From NCBI GenBank assembly GCA_019694455.1, contig JAIBBY010000002.1:1-64000 (forward strand): a DNA stretch of 64,000 nucleotides, written 5' to 3'. This stretch comes from Pirellulales bacterium (GTDB taxonomy: Bacteria; Planctomycetota; Planctomycetia; Pirellulales; JAEUIK01). The notes beneath the pieces are model-generated. The model searched no databases. It saw only the letters and a list, made by a program, of their open reading frames with translations, and was not told where the DNA came from. This document shows, piece after piece, positions 26,823 to 36,389 of this stretch; the stretch's first letter is position 1, and each line of letters starts with the position of its first letter. The translations under genes were made by a program, and so were the position numbers.

Positions 26823-27947
26823 TCAGCCGCGCTCGGCGCGCTTGTGGAAGAGCTGTTGGTAGACCGCTTCGTACTGTCGCACGATCGCATCGAGCCCGTA
26901 AAACTCGGCCGCGCGGCGCTGGTTTGCCGCGCCCAGTTCGGCCGCTAATGCGGAATTGCCGGCGATTTTCACGATTTGTCGAGAAAACGCGGCGGAATCA
27001 TCGGGCGCGGTGATTTGCTCCTCGGCGGCGTCGCCAAGCGAGCTAGCCACCCCTTCGACACGAGTGGCCACTACCGGCAGGCCGGCGGCCATTGCTTCCA
27101 ACACGACGTTGGGCATGCCTTCCCAGGCAGAGGGGAGTACCAGTAGCTCGCTGGCCCGCAGTATTGCGGGCACATCGGGACGCCAGCCGACGAAGTGGAC
27201 ACGCCGGCTCAGGCCAAGTTCGGCGGCGAGGCGTACTGCCTGATCGCGTTGGGGTCCGTCGCCGACGATCAACAGATCGTGGTCTGGCAATTGTTCCAGC
27301 ACTGGCGGCATGAGTCGCAGCAGCCAGAGGTGACGTTTTTGCTCCTCCAGACGACCAACATAGGTGATTAGACTGCGATTTTGGTCGATGGCCAGGTTGG
27401 CTAGCCCAATGCGGGGAACCGCGAAGCGGGCGAGATCGACGCCATTGCCGATAGATTGCAGCTTTTGCCGCGGCAGGCCGCCCGCCTGGTGCGAGAAGGT
27501 GAGGACATCGTCGCTGACGCAGATATAGCGGTCGACCAGTGGACTGGTGGCCCAATCGAGCCACAAGTGCCAGCGCTGTTGCTGCTCGGCCACGCGAATG
27601 CCGGCCACGACGTGCGGCACGCCGGCCAGTCGCGCCGCCAGTCGGCCAATGAAGTTGGCGTGAAAGAGAAAGGTTTGCACCACATCGGGAGGCCGCTGCT
27701 GGAAGTGACGGGCAAGGCGCCAGACGCTGCCAGCGGCGTGCCACGGCCTAGTGGCATTCAGATAGACCACCGGCACTTCAGCGGCGGCCAGACGCGCCGG
27801 CAATTCGTCGTGCGGGGGGCGGGGGGGCGGGCCTAGCGAATAGACAATGGGCTGGAACTGCTGGCGGTCGATGCGCGCGGCCAATTCGACCAGCGCGCGC
27901 TCGGCGCCGCCGGTTTGCAGTTCGGTGATGCAAAACGCGATGCGAAT
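26823..27947 (-). CDS. GT4 family glycosyltransferase
   Basis: A 374-residue GT-B enzyme. Typical segments: IRIAFCITELQTGGAERALV at the N-terminus, YVGRLEEQKRHLWLLR, LLIVGDGPQRDQAV, VHFVGWRPDVPAILRAS, VLPSAWEGMPNVVLEAMAAG (EX7E motif) and PVVATRVEGV. The family N-terminus begins at an ATT codon (27947), and no ATG, GTG or TTG lies close by in frame. The next ATG at 28166 would add 73 unrelated residues inside the divergent queA gene. I therefore take ATT as the likely start, with caution. Acceptor and sugar unknown; role probably in surface polysaccharide. Confidence 0.85.
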   Translation of the reverse strand: MRIAFCITELQTGGAERALVELAARIDRQQFQPIVYSLGPPPRPPHDELPARLAAAEVPVVYLNATRPWHAAGSVWRLARHFQQRPPDVVQTFLFHANFIGRLAARLAGVPHVVAGIRVAEQQQRWHLWLDWATSPLVDRYICVSDDVLTFSHQAGGLPRQKLQSIGNGVDLARFAVPRIGLANLAIDQNRSLITYVGRLEEQKRHLWLLRLMPPVLEQLPDHDLLIVGDGPQRDQAVRLAAELGLSRRVHFVGWRPDVPAILRASELLVLPSAWEGMPNVVLEAMAAGLPVVATRVEGVASSLGDAAEEQITAPDDSAAFSRQIVKIAGNSALAAELGAANQRRAAEFYGLDAIVRQYEAVYQQLFHKRAERG

Positions 27948-28034
27948 GGCCGCGGCGCCTGTTGGGTGATGGGGATGGTGTGGAGCGCGGCGGAGTGTCG
28001 CCGCTGGGTTGTGGCTGAATATACTGTCGCTCCC

Positions 28035-29084
28035 ATGATGACTCGCACGGCCGACTACGACTACGACCTGCCCGCGGAACGCATTGCTCAATTCCCGCTG
28101 CCGAACCGGGCGGACGCCCGGCTGTTGGTGGTGGATCGGCAGGCCGGGACGCTTGAGCATCGGCACGTGCGCGACCTGCCCGAGCTATTGCGGCCGGGGG
28201 ACTGCCTGGTGCTGAACGACACCAAGGTGGCGCCGGCGCGGTTGGTGGGGCGGCGGGCGCTGACCGGGGGGCGCTGGGAGGGGCTGTTTCTGTCGGTGGA
28301 GGCGAGCGGCGCCTGGCGGCTATTGGGGCGCACGCGGGGAAAGATACAGCCGGGCGAAGAGGTGATTCTGCAGCGGTCCGACGGCGGCGACGCCTTCGCA
28401 CTGCGGCTTGTGGAGCGACAGGCCGACGGCGTGTGGCTGGCGGAGCCGAAGTTGCCGGGCGCGACCTGGGAACTGTTGGAGCAGGCTGGTCGAACGCCAC
28501 TGCCGTGCTACATTCGCCACGGCGTGGGACGCGAGGGGGACATTGGCCGGTATCAAACGGTCTATGCACAGACACTAGGTTCGTCGGCGGCGCCAACGGC
28601 GGGGCTGCATCTGACGACGCAGTTATTGGATCGGCTGCGCGGCGTGGGGGTGATGACTGCCCGCGTGACGCTGCATGTGGGGTTGGACACGTTCCGCCCG
28701 ATCAAGGCCGACCAGGTGGAAGAGCATCCGCTGCATTCGGAATGGTGCGCGGTGAGCGGCGAAGCGGCGGCGGCCATTGGCGCGGCGCGCGCGGCGGGCG
28801 GACGCGTGGTGGCGGTGGGGACGACGAGCGTGCGCACCTTGGAGACCGTCGCAGCCGACGGCGCGCCGCGCGCATGGGAGGGGAACACGCGACTCTTTGT
28901 GCGGCCGGGGTATCGGTTCGCCATCGTGGATGGGCTAATGACGAACTTTCATCTGCCGCGTTCGTCGCTATTGGTGCTGGTGCGGACGTTTGGCGGGGAC
29001 GAGTTGATCCGGCGCGCGTATGACGAGGCGATTCGCGAGGAATACCGCTTTTACAGCTATGGCGACGCGATGTTGATTTTGTAG
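28035..29084 (+). CDS. queA: S-adenosylmethionine:tRNA ribosyltransferase-isomerase QueA
   Basis: A 349-residue protein of normal length. Visible: YDYDLPAERIAQFPLPNRAD at the N-terminus, PGDCLVLNDTKVAPARL, TAGLHLTTQLLDRL, HVGLDTFRPIKADQVEEH, AVGTTSVRTLE and TNFHLPRSSLLVLVRTFGG. It makes epoxyqueuosine from preQ1-modified tRNA, the step before QueG/QueH. Two adjacent ATGs (28035, 28038) could start it; earlier in-frame sequence overlaps the divergent GT4 gene. Other queuosine genes are not in the window. Confidence 0.97.
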   Translation: MMTRTADYDYDLPAERIAQFPLPNRADARLLVVDRQAGTLEHRHVRDLPELLRPGDCLVLNDTKVAPARLVGRRALTGGRWEGLFLSVEASGAWRLLGRTRGKIQPGEEVILQRSDGGDAFALRLVERQADGVWLAEPKLPGATWELLEQAGRTPLPCYIRHGVGREGDIGRYQTVYAQTLGSSAAPTAGLHLTTQLLDRLRGVGVMTARVTLHVGLDTFRPIKADQVEEHPLHSEWCAVSGEAAAAIGAARAAGGRVVAVGTTSVRTLETVAADGAPRAWEGNTRLFVRPGYRFAIVDGLMTNFHLPRSSLLVLVRTFGGDELIRRAYDEAIREEYRFYSYGDAMLIL

Positions 29085-29187
29085 GCGGCGCTGGCGAGAC
29101 CGCTGCGCGGCGACTCGTCGACGGCGCAACTGGCCTCTATACTGATGGCCCCGTTTCACCCCGCAAATCGTTCACGGAGGATGCGCC

Positions 29188-29811
29188 GTGCTGGAAGTCG
29201 CCGCCGAAATGGTGTTGGTTGTGCCGACCCCTGTGTTTCATGGGCTGGGACACTTTCAAGGGTTTTCGACCGACGCGGAGCGCTATCTGAGCGAACTGCT
29301 GCGGCCGGAACACGTGTCGTATCGTCCGCGCGGGGAGATGGAGCAGGACCCGAGCTTCAAGCAGTTGATACCGTACTGCATCTTTCGCTATGTGGACGCG
29401 GCGGGCGTGGCGCATGTGTTTCAGTACCGGCGCGGTTCGGGACAAGGCGAGGGGCGACTACACGCCAAGCGCAGCATCGGCGTGGGCGGGCATATTTCGA
29501 GCGAGGACTGCGGGGGCGCGATCGGCGCCGATCCGTACCTGGAAGGGCTGCGCCGCGAGTTGGCCGAGGAGGTGCGGATCGACACCGAGTACAGCGATCG
29601 GCGGGTGGGACTGATCAACGACGACGAGACGGCGGTGGGGCGCGTCCACCTAGGAGTGGTGCATCTCTTGGACGTGCGCGAGCCGGCCGTGGCGCCGCGC
29701 GAGGCCGACCTGTTGGAGGCGGGCTTTGTGCCGGTGAGCGAGCTGCTGGCCGATCTCGACGATTTTGAGACGTGGTCGAAGATTAGTTTGGAATCACTCT
29801 TCGCAGGATGA
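29188..29811 (+). CDS. NUDIX-fold protein
   Basis: A 207-residue protein starting at GTG 29188 with GGAGG seven bases before it. The central segment SIGVGGHISSED is followed by LRRELAEEVRI, the REUxEE core of a Nudix box. The Gly and Glu spacing before the core is longer than in classic boxes. The family hydrolyses nucleoside diphosphate-linked compounds; some members are regulators. VHLGVVHLLDV and EAGFVPVSELL are seen in predicted phosphoesterase Nudix proteins. It stands alone between queA and the nuo operon, and two terminator-like hairpins follow. Confidence 0.8.
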   Translation: MLEVAAEMVLVVPTPVFHGLGHFQGFSTDAERYLSELLRPEHVSYRPRGEMEQDPSFKQLIPYCIFRYVDAAGVAHVFQYRRGSGQGEGRLHAKRSIGVGGHISSEDCGGAIGADPYLEGLRRELAEEVRIDTEYSDRRVGLINDDETAVGRVHLGVVHLLDVREPAVAPREADLLEAGFVPVSELLADLDDFETWSKISLESLFAG

Positions 29812-29920
29812 CTCTTGCCAACGGTGGACGCGGTTTGTTAGGGTTCTGGCGTCGTCGGACCTCCCGCCCGAACGTGGGGTGTTCACCGGCGGCAGCGATC
29901 GACACAATTTCGTAATGATC

Positions 29921-29940
29921 CGGGGTCTTTGACCCCGTTT
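29921..29940 (+). terminator. Hairpin after the NUDIX gene
   Basis: CGGGGTC-TTT-GACCCCG is a perfect seven-base stem with a three-base loop, followed by only TTT. It could be a weak terminator or a processing hairpin ahead of the stronger one next to it. Confidence 0.45.
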
Positions 29941-29946
29941 CAGGCG

Positions 29947-29984
29947 CCTTCGTAGGTTCCTGCCCCGCCTACGAAGGTTTTTTT
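29947..29984 (+). terminator. Intrinsic terminator between NUDIX gene and nuo operon
   Basis: CCTTCGTAGG pairs perfectly with CCTACGAAGG (loop of 11 bases), followed at once by TTTTTTT on the plus strand. It should end transcription from the NUDIX gene and insulate the nuo operon, whose first start is 174 bases downstream. Confidence 0.9.
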
Positions 29985-30157
29985 ATGCGCGGAGGATTTG
30001 CGGCGGCAGTGGACGCGCGCTGCGCTTCCGTTGACGTCCTTGGCAAGTGCCGATACGATTTTTGAGTCGCTCGGCTGGATAGCCGGGCGTTTTTCTGGGA
30101 GCACTTTGTGAAACTGTTCACAAAGTGGCTGTTTTCCGCGGGTTCAGGTGCGCGCCC

Positions 30158-30556
30158 ATGGTCGCCGATTGGCTTCCCATTTTTCTCTTTGCCGTGGTGG
30201 CAGTGGCGCTTTCGGGCGGAATGCTGCTGGTGAGCTGGCTGATTGGTCCGGCGCGGCAGACCCGAGTGAAGGAGATGCCGTACGAGAGCGGCATGGACCC
30301 GATTCACGACGCGCGGCGCCGGTTCGACGTGCGCTTTCATCTGGTGGCGATCGCGTTTCTGGTGTTCGACGTCGAGCTGTTGTTTCTTTATCCCTGGGCG
30401 GTCGCCACGCGCGATCTGGAGGGGATCAACCGCGCGGTGGAGCAGGGCCTGGTGAGCGGACGCGGACTGGTGTTCGCCGAGGTGCTGGTGTTCATCACGC
30501 TGCTGGCCCTGGGCTTTGTCTATGCCTGGCGCAAGGGGGTGTTTGAATGGCGCTAG
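30158..30556 (+). CDS. nuoA: NADH-quinone oxidoreductase subunit A
   Basis: A 132-residue membrane subunit with three hydrophobic helices. The conserved loop YESGMDP and the [21 protein letters not shown] segment identify NuoA; its acidic residues lie near the quinone channel. The ATG at 30158 is preferred to a GTG 33 bases earlier because the hydrophobic first helix follows immediately. It is the first gene of the 14-gene complex I operon and overlaps nuoB by ten bases. Confidence 0.96.
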   Translation: MVADWLPIFLFAVVAVALSGGMLLVSWLIGPARQTRVKEMPYESGMDPIHDARRRFDVRFHLVAIAFLVFDVELLFLYPWAVATRDLEGINRAVEQGLVSGRGLVFAEVLVFITLLALGFVYAWRKGVFEWR

Positions 30557-31104
30557 AACTGCCCGAAAACGTGGTGGTGACGCAGCTTGATTCGCTGGCC
30601 AACTGGTGCCGCAAGAACAGCCTGTGGCCAATGCCGTTTGCCACCGCGTGCTGCGGCATTGAGTTGATGGCGACCGGCGCTAGCCGCCACGACTTGGCGC
30701 GGTTTGGCGCCGAGGTGTTTCGCTTCAGCCCGCGACAGTGCGACTTGATGATCGTGGCGGGGCGGGTGGTGATGAAGATGCTGCCGGTGCTGCAACGCAT
30801 TTGGTTGCAGATGAGCGAGCCGAAGTGGTGCATCTCGATGGGGGCCTGCGCTTCGACCGGGGGCGTGTTCGACACCTATTGCGTGGTGCAGGGAATCGAC
30901 CGCTTCATACCGGTCGATATGTACGTGCCGGGCTGTCCGCCGCGGCCGGAGCAATTGATTCAGTCGATCATCGACCTGCAAGACAAGATTCAGCGCGAGG
31001 GGACGATCACCGGGCGCGAGTTCGAGGTGGCCGCGCGGCAGCAGCCGAAGCGGGCGCTGATGGAATTGCCGATCCTGCACAACGTTCCGCAACTCAACCG
31101 TTAA
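30547..31104 (+). CDS. nuoB: NADH-quinone oxidoreductase subunit B
   Basis: A 185-residue peripheral subunit that holds the N2 [4Fe-4S] cluster next to quinone. Ligand cysteines are visible in [19 protein letters not shown] and VPGCPPRPE. Start overlaps nuoA. The C-terminal tail past the cluster domain is ordinary for the family. Confidence 0.97.
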   Translation: MALELPENVVVTQLDSLANWCRKNSLWPMPFATACCGIELMATGASRHDLARFGAEVFRFSPRQCDLMIVAGRVVMKMLPVLQRIWLQMSEPKWCISMGACASTGGVFDTYCVVQGIDRFIPVDMYVPGCPPRPEQLIQSIIDLQDKIQREGTITGREFEVAARQQPKRALMELPILHNVPQLNR

Positions 31105-31125
31105 ACCTTTGCCGACTATCGACGC

Positions 31126-31623
31126 ATGTTGCTGCCCGAGACGTTGCAAGCGCTAAGCGCCAACTTCGCCGGCCTGGAGTCGAGCGAGTTTCGCGGGGGG
31201 ACGCGCGTGGTCGTGCCGCGCGACTCGCTGTTGGCGGCGATGCGCTTTTTGCGCGACCAGCGGGGATTCGATCTGCTGGTGGATGTGACGTGCGTCGACT
31301 ATCTGAACTATCGCGACGCCACCGATCGGTTTGGGCTGGTGTACCTGCTGACCAACACCACAACCAACGAGCGGGTGACGATTCGGGTGTTCGTCAACGA
31401 GCCCGACCTGACGGTTCCCTCGGTTGTGCCGCTGTGGGAGGGGGCCAATTGGATGGAGCGCGAGGTGTACGACATGTTCGGCATCCGGTTCGCGGGGCAC
31501 CCCGATCTGCGGCGAATCTTGATGCCCGAGGAGTTCACGGCGTATCCGCTGCGTAAGGATTACCCGCTGCAAGGGCGCGGCGAGCGGCACAACTTCCCGG
31601 TTCTGCTGAGGAGCGAGAGCTGA
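31126..31623 (+). CDS. nuoC: NADH-quinone oxidoreductase subunit C
   Basis: A 165-residue 30-kDa-type subunit. Signature WMEREVYDMFGIRFAGHPDL followed by LMPEEFTAYPLRKDYPLQG. It is not fused to NuoD as in Escherichia coli. The stop lies one base before the nuoD start. Confidence 0.96.
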   Translation: MLLPETLQALSANFAGLESSEFRGGTRVVVPRDSLLAAMRFLRDQRGFDLLVDVTCVDYLNYRDATDRFGLVYLLTNTTTNERVTIRVFVNEPDLTVPSVVPLWEGANWMEREVYDMFGIRFAGHPDLRRILMPEEFTAYPLRKDYPLQGRGERHNFPVLLRSES

Positions 31624-31624
31624 C

Positions 31625-32860
31625 ATGTCGTTGGAATCCGCCATGTTGACGCAGCCGGGCGAGCCTGGCGCCGCGACCGATGAGCAGGACTATTTGTGGA
31701 CGCTCAATTTTGGTCCGCAGCATCCGGCCACGCACACCACCTTGCGGTTGGTGATTCGGCTGGATGGCGAGCGCGTGGTGGATGCCGTGCCCGACATTGG
31801 CTACCTGCACTCGGGCTTTGAGAAGATTGGCGAACACCTCGATTACAACCAGTACGTGACGGTCACGGACCGGATGAATTACATCTCGCCGATGGCCAAC
31901 AACGTGGCCTGGCACGGCGCGGTGGAAAAGCTGATGGGGATCGAGCTGACGCCGCGCTGCAAGTATTTACGGGTGATCGTGGCGGAGTTGGCGCGGATCA
32001 GCGACCATCTGTTGTGCAACGGCGCGGTGGGCCTGGACGTGGGGGCGTTCACGTTCTTTTTGTACGCGTTCAATCAGCGCGAGGCGTTGTACGACATCTT
32101 TGAGACGGTGTGCGGCGCGCGGTTCACCAACAGCTACACGCGGGTCGGCGGACTGATGTACGACGCCACGCCGCTGTTCGTGGAAAAGGTGCGGGCCTTC
32201 GCGCGGGCGTTTCCCAAGACGTTGGACGACATGGAGCGACTGCTCAACCGCAATCGCATCTTCATCGATCGGACCAAAGGGGTGGGCCTGTTGAGCAAGG
32301 CCGAGGCGCTGTCGCGCAGCGCCACCGGACCGATCGCGCGGGCCAGCGGCGTGACGCGCGACCTGCGCAAAGACGAGCCGTATCTGGCGTATGGCGATTT
32401 TGATTTTCAGGTGTGCTGCGCCACGGCGGGCGATTGCCTGACGCGCTACCTGGTGCGCATGGCCGAAATGCGCGAGAGCCTGAAGATCGTGGAGCAGGCG
32501 ATCGAGAATCTGCCATCGGGCCCGGTGAACGTGGGCATCGACCAGCGCACCGCGCTGCCGCGCAAGACGCAGGTGTATTCGACCATCGAAGGGCTGATTT
32601 CGCACTTTGAGCTGGTGATGAGCAACCGCGGCTTTGAAGTGCCGAACGAAGAATGCTATGCGGCGATTGAGAGCCCCAACGGCGAGCTGGGATTTTACAT
32701 CGCGGGGGACGGCAGCGACGTGGCGTATCGGGCGCGATGCCGGCCGCCGTCGTACATCCACTTCGCCCTGTTTCCGTATTTGATCAAGGGGCACACGCTC
32801 AGCGACATCGTGGCGGTGCTGGGCAGCTTGAACATCATTGCCGCGGAGCTCGATCGCTAA
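31625..32860 (+). CDS. nuoD: NADH-quinone oxidoreductase subunit D
   Basis: A 411-residue 49-kDa-type subunit forming the quinone pocket with NuoB. Signatures: NFGPQHPATHTTLRLV, DIGYLHSGFEK, YVTVTDRMNY, and the C-terminal RCRPPSYIHFALFPYLIKG. ATG 31625 follows nuoC with a one-base gap; a second in-frame Met lies seven codons in. Confidence 0.97.
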   Translation: MSLESAMLTQPGEPGAATDEQDYLWTLNFGPQHPATHTTLRLVIRLDGERVVDAVPDIGYLHSGFEKIGEHLDYNQYVTVTDRMNYISPMANNVAWHGAVEKLMGIELTPRCKYLRVIVAELARISDHLLCNGAVGLDVGAFTFFLYAFNQREALYDIFETVCGARFTNSYTRVGGLMYDATPLFVEKVRAFARAFPKTLDDMERLLNRNRIFIDRTKGVGLLSKAEALSRSATGPIARASGVTRDLRKDEPYLAYGDFDFQVCCATAGDCLTRYLVRMAEMRESLKIVEQAIENLPSGPVNVGIDQRTALPRKTQVYSTIEGLISHFELVMSNRGFEVPNEECYAAIESPNGELGFYIAGDGSDVAYRARCRPPSYIHFALFPYLIKGHTLSDIVAVLGSLNIIAAELDR

Positions 32861-32885
32861 CCATTTGCCGCCCGGAGTCGAGAGC

Positions 32886-33380
32886 TTGTCCCACACCAAC
32901 GGCCAACGCGTGCTGACCGACGAGATGGTGGCGGCGATCCGCGCCTACTTTCCGCGTTATCCCACGCGGCAGGCGGTGACGCTGCCGGCCTTGCACATTG
33001 TGAACGAGCGGCTGCGGCATGTGCCGCTGCAAGCGGTGGTGGAGATCGCCGAACTGCTGGAGCTGAAGCCGGCGGAGGTGCAAGACACGCTCTCGTTTTA
33101 CGGCTTCTTCAAGCAGGACGCGCCGCACGGCAAGACCCGGGCCTGGGTGTGCCGCAGCGTGAGCTGCGCCTTGCGCGGCGGCGAGGAGATTTTGGAGCAT
33201 CTGTGTCACCGCGCCGGCGTGCAGCCGGGCGAGACGACCGCCGACGGCCGGCTGACGGTGGAGTTTGCCGAGTGCCTGGGCGCCTGCGAGCACGCGCCGT
33301 GCATGTTGGCGGGCGACACGCTGCACACCAGTCTCACGCCCGAGAAGATCGACCAGTATTTGGCCCAGCGAGGAGCGTGA
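32886..33380 (+). CDS. nuoE: NADH-quinone oxidoreductase subunit E
   Basis: A 164-residue thioredoxin-like [2Fe-2S] subunit of the NADH dehydrogenase arm. Ligands: CRSVSC and CLGAC with family spacing; LQDTLSFYGFF-type region (VQDTLSFYGFF). I chose TTG 32886 because GGAG lies eight bases upstream and it avoids overlap with nuoD; a TTG at 32838 would overlap nuoD by 23 bases. Confidence 0.93.
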   Translation: MSHTNGQRVLTDEMVAAIRAYFPRYPTRQAVTLPALHIVNERLRHVPLQAVVEIAELLELKPAEVQDTLSFYGFFKQDAPHGKTRAWVCRSVSCALRGGEEILEHLCHRAGVQPGETTADGRLTVEFAECLGACEHAPCMLAGDTLHTSLTPEKIDQYLAQRGA

Positions 33381-33382
33381 GC

Positions 33383-34738
33383 GTGGCGAAGTTCGAACCG
33401 GTGCTGCTGGCCAACATCGCGCGACCCGACAGCCACACGCTGCGCGTGTACGAGGAGACGGGGGGCTACCAGGGGATGCGCCGCGCGCTGACGGAGATGA
33501 CCAGCGCCGCGGTGATCGACGTGGTGAAGGCGAGCAACCTGCGCGGGCGGGGCGGGGCGGGCTTTCCGACCGGGCTCAAGTGGACGTTCCTCCCCAAGGG
33601 ACATCCCGGCCCGATCTACATGTGCATCAACGCCGACGAAAGCGAGCCGGGCACGTTCAACAATCGCTACCTGATGGAGCTTGATCCGCATCAGGTGCTG
33701 GAAGGGGTGATACTGAGTTCGTTCGCCACGCGGGCGACGACGGCATATATCTACATTCGCTACGAGTATCCGTTGTCGTACCAGCGCTTGCAGATGGCGA
33801 TCGACGAGTGCTACGCGGCGGGGCTACTGGGCAAGAACATCCTAGGGAGCGATTTTTCGCTCGACATTTATTTGCATCGCGGAGCGGCGGCGTACATCTG
33901 CGGTGAAGAGACGGGCCTGATTGAAAGCCTGGAAGGCAAGCGAGCCTGGCCGCGCATCAAACCGCCGTTTCCGGCGGTCGAAGGCTTGTTCCACAAGCCG
34001 ACGGTGGTCAACAACATTGAGACGGTCTGTTGCGTGAAGCACATCGTCGATCGGGGCGCCGACTGGTTCAAGTCGATCGGCGTGCCCGCCGATCCGAACA
34101 ATCCGCGCGATCCGGGGAGCTATGGTCCCAAGCTGTATTGCTTGAGCGGCCACGTGAACAAGCCGGGTTGCTACGAGGCGCCGCTGGGGATCACCTGCCG
34201 ACAACTCATCGACGAGTATGGGGGCGGGGTGTGGAAGGGACGGCGGGCCAAGGCCGCGATACCGGGGGGCATCAGCATGGGGCTGTTGACCGAGGCGGAG
34301 CTGGACACGCCGCTCGACTTTGCCGGGCCGGGGCGCGTGGGCTGCCTGGGGTTGGGCACGGCGGCGGTGGTGGTGATGGACGACCAGACCTCGATGATCG
34401 ACTTTCTGCACAACAGTTGTCGCTTCTTCGCGCACGAAAGCTGTGGGCAGTGCACGCCTTGCCGCGAGGGGACCAACTGGTCGCTGCGGATGTTGGAGCG
34501 GATCAAGTTGGGCAAGGGGCGACTCAAGGATCTCGAACTGCTTTTGGAGATCGGCGACACGATCGGGATTATGCCGGGCACGACCATTTGCGGGCTGGCC
34601 GACGGCGCCGCGTGGCCGATCAAGAACGCGATCCGCAAGTTTCGCGGCGAGTTTGAAGACTACATCAAGCGCACCAATCCCCACGGCTACGAGCAAACGG
34701 CGCCGGCGACCGCGCTGCCAATCGTCACGGCGCACTAG
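33383..34738 (+). CDS. nuoF: NADH-quinone oxidoreductase subunit F
   Basis: A 451-residue flavoprotein that accepts hydride from NADH onto FMN. Glycine-rich GRGGAGFPTGLKW, FMN site CINADESEPGTFNNR, GAAAYICGEETGLIESLEG, and [4Fe-4S] ligands CGQCTPCREG. GTG 33383 has AGGAG at seven-base spacing; a GTG six bases earlier overlaps the nuoE stop but is too close to that site. Confidence 0.96.
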   Translation: MAKFEPVLLANIARPDSHTLRVYEETGGYQGMRRALTEMTSAAVIDVVKASNLRGRGGAGFPTGLKWTFLPKGHPGPIYMCINADESEPGTFNNRYLMELDPHQVLEGVILSSFATRATTAYIYIRYEYPLSYQRLQMAIDECYAAGLLGKNILGSDFSLDIYLHRGAAAYICGEETGLIESLEGKRAWPRIKPPFPAVEGLFHKPTVVNNIETVCCVKHIVDRGADWFKSIGVPADPNNPRDPGSYGPKLYCLSGHVNKPGCYEAPLGITCRQLIDEYGGGVWKGRRAKAAIPGGISMGLLTEAELDTPLDFAGPGRVGCLGLGTAAVVVMDDQTSMIDFLHNSCRFFAHESCGQCTPCREGTNWSLRMLERIKLGKGRLKDLELLLEIGDTIGIMPGTTICGLADGAAWPIKNAIRKFRGEFEDYIKRTNPHGYEQTAPATALPIVTAH

Positions 34739-34751
34739 GAAAGCAACAGGC

Positions 34752-36383
34752 ATGGGCATCGTACTGGTAGACGGCCAAGAAATTGAAATCGGCGATCAGG
34801 AGCGCTTGAACGGCATTCAGGTCGCGCGGCGCGCCGGCGTGGACATACCGCGCTATTGCTGGCACCCCGGCCTGACCGTGGTGGCCAGTTGCCGTATGTG
34901 TCTGGTGGAGACCGGCACACGCAACGCGGAGACTGGCGCGATCACGATGTTGCCGAAACTGGTGCCCGCCTGCCAGACGCCGGCCACGCCGAACACGGTG
35001 TTCGTCACCACGAGCGAAAAGGTGAAGCAGGCGCGCGCGATCGTGGAAGAGGACCTGTTGATCGATCACCCGATCGACTGCCCCATCTGCGACAAGGCGG
35101 GGGAGTGTTACCTGCAAGACTATCACTTTGAGCATGGCCAATCGGAGCGACGAACCGACGTGCGGCCGTTCACCAGTCGGCGGCGCGAGATGGGGCCGAC
35201 GGTCTCGTTGTTTGTCGATCGCTGCGTGATGTGCAGTCGCTGCGTGCGGTTCTGTCGCGAGGTGGCCGGCAGCAGCGAGTTGATGGTGATCAACCGCGGC
35301 GCGCACGAAGAGATCGACGTGTTCCCCAGCTTTCCGTTGGAAAACAAGTTGGCGGGGAACGTGGTCGATTTGTGCCCAGTGGGAGCGCTGGGCGACAAGG
35401 ACTTTTTGTACCAGCAACGGGTGTGGTTCTTGAAGCAGCATCCGGGGGTCTGCACCGGTTGCTCCACCGGTTGCTCGATCACGGTGGAGGAGAACCAGGA
35501 TCGGGTGTGGCGACTCAAGCCACGCGAGAATCCGCACGTCAACCAATTTTGGATGTGCGACGAGGGGCGCTACGGCTATCACCATGTCCACAGCAGCGAG
35601 CGATTGATCGGCGTGCAGGCGCTGCGCGGCGACCAATACGCAGCGGTGGAATGGTCCGACGCGCTGTTGGAGTTGGTGGGACAACTCAAAGACGCGGAGC
35701 GGCTGGCGGTCGTGCTGTCGCCGCATTTGACGGTGGAAGAAGCGTATCTGCTGGGCAAGTTTGCCCGGGCGGTGGACGCCAACGTCACGCTGGCGCTGGG
35801 GCCTGTGCCGGTGGTGGGAGACGACGAACGATTTAAGAGCGGTTTTACGATTCGCGCGGAGAAGGCGCCGAATCGGCGCGGCGTCGAGGAGGTGATTCGG
35901 CACTTCGCCGGCGACGTGCTGGGCTGGGAAGATTTCACGCAATCGCTGGCGAAGGAAAAATTTGGCGCGGTGTGGGTGACAGGGGGTTATCCCTCGGCCT
36001 GGATCGACGACAAGACTGCGGCGCGGTTTGCCGGCGTGGGGCTGTTGATCGTGCAAGACATGTTCGATTCGCCACTGTGGCAGCGGGCGACCCTGCGACT
36101 GCCGGGGGGCGCCTTCGCCGAGCGCGAGGGTTCGTATGTGAACTACGCGGATCGCTTGCAGTTTGCCCAATGGGCCGTGCGTCCGCCGGCCGGCGCCCGA
36201 GTGGAGGGGAGCGTGTATTGGCAACTGTTGGAGTTGGGGGGCCTTTACAAATCGCGGCGCGTGCTGGATGAGATCGCGGCGACGATTCCGTTCTTTGCCG
36301 CGGCGGCGCAAGGCGTGCCCGAGACCGGCGTTGATCTAAAGGCGGCGGCCACCCCCAGCACGGAGGCGGCGCTGAGCCGGTAG
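34752..36383 (+). CDS. nuoG: NADH-quinone oxidoreductase subunit G
   Basis: A 543-residue Fe-S subunit, shorter than the E. coli protein (about 900). It has the N-terminal [2Fe-2S] site (SCRMC), the His-ligated [4Fe-4S] site HPIDCPICDKAGEC, CVMCSRCVRFC with LCPVGAL, and a fourth set CTGCSTGC with FWMCDEGR that matches the extra N7 cluster found in some bacteria. The molybdopterin-oxidoreductase-like part after residue 280 is truncated relative to long forms. Confidence 0.95.
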   Translation: MGIVLVDGQEIEIGDQERLNGIQVARRAGVDIPRYCWHPGLTVVASCRMCLVETGTRNAETGAITMLPKLVPACQTPATPNTVFVTTSEKVKQARAIVEEDLLIDHPIDCPICDKAGECYLQDYHFEHGQSERRTDVRPFTSRRREMGPTVSLFVDRCVMCSRCVRFCREVAGSSELMVINRGAHEEIDVFPSFPLENKLAGNVVDLCPVGALGDKDFLYQQRVWFLKQHPGVCTGCSTGCSITVEENQDRVWRLKPRENPHVNQFWMCDEGRYGYHHVHSSERLIGVQALRGDQYAAVEWSDALLELVGQLKDAERLAVVLSPHLTVEEAYLLGKFARAVDANVTLALGPVPVVGDDERFKSGFTIRAEKAPNRRGVEEVIRHFAGDVLGWEDFTQSLAKEKFGAVWVTGGYPSAWIDDKTAARFAGVGLLIVQDMFDSPLWQRATLRLPGGAFAEREGSYVNYADRLQFAQWAVRPPAGARVEGSVYWQLLELGGLYKSRRVLDEIAATIPFFAAAAQGVPETGVDLKAAATPSTEAALSR

Positions 36384-36389
36384 CGAGTC

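Noticed and set aside
26618-27013. 131-codon plus-strand frame as a gene
   Set aside because: Arg-rich, overlaps the 3' end of the GT4 gene by nearly 200 bases and has no family signal.
34725-36311. 528-codon minus-strand open frame
   Set aside because: Antisense shadow of nuoG; His/Arg/Gln-rich with no recognisable domain.
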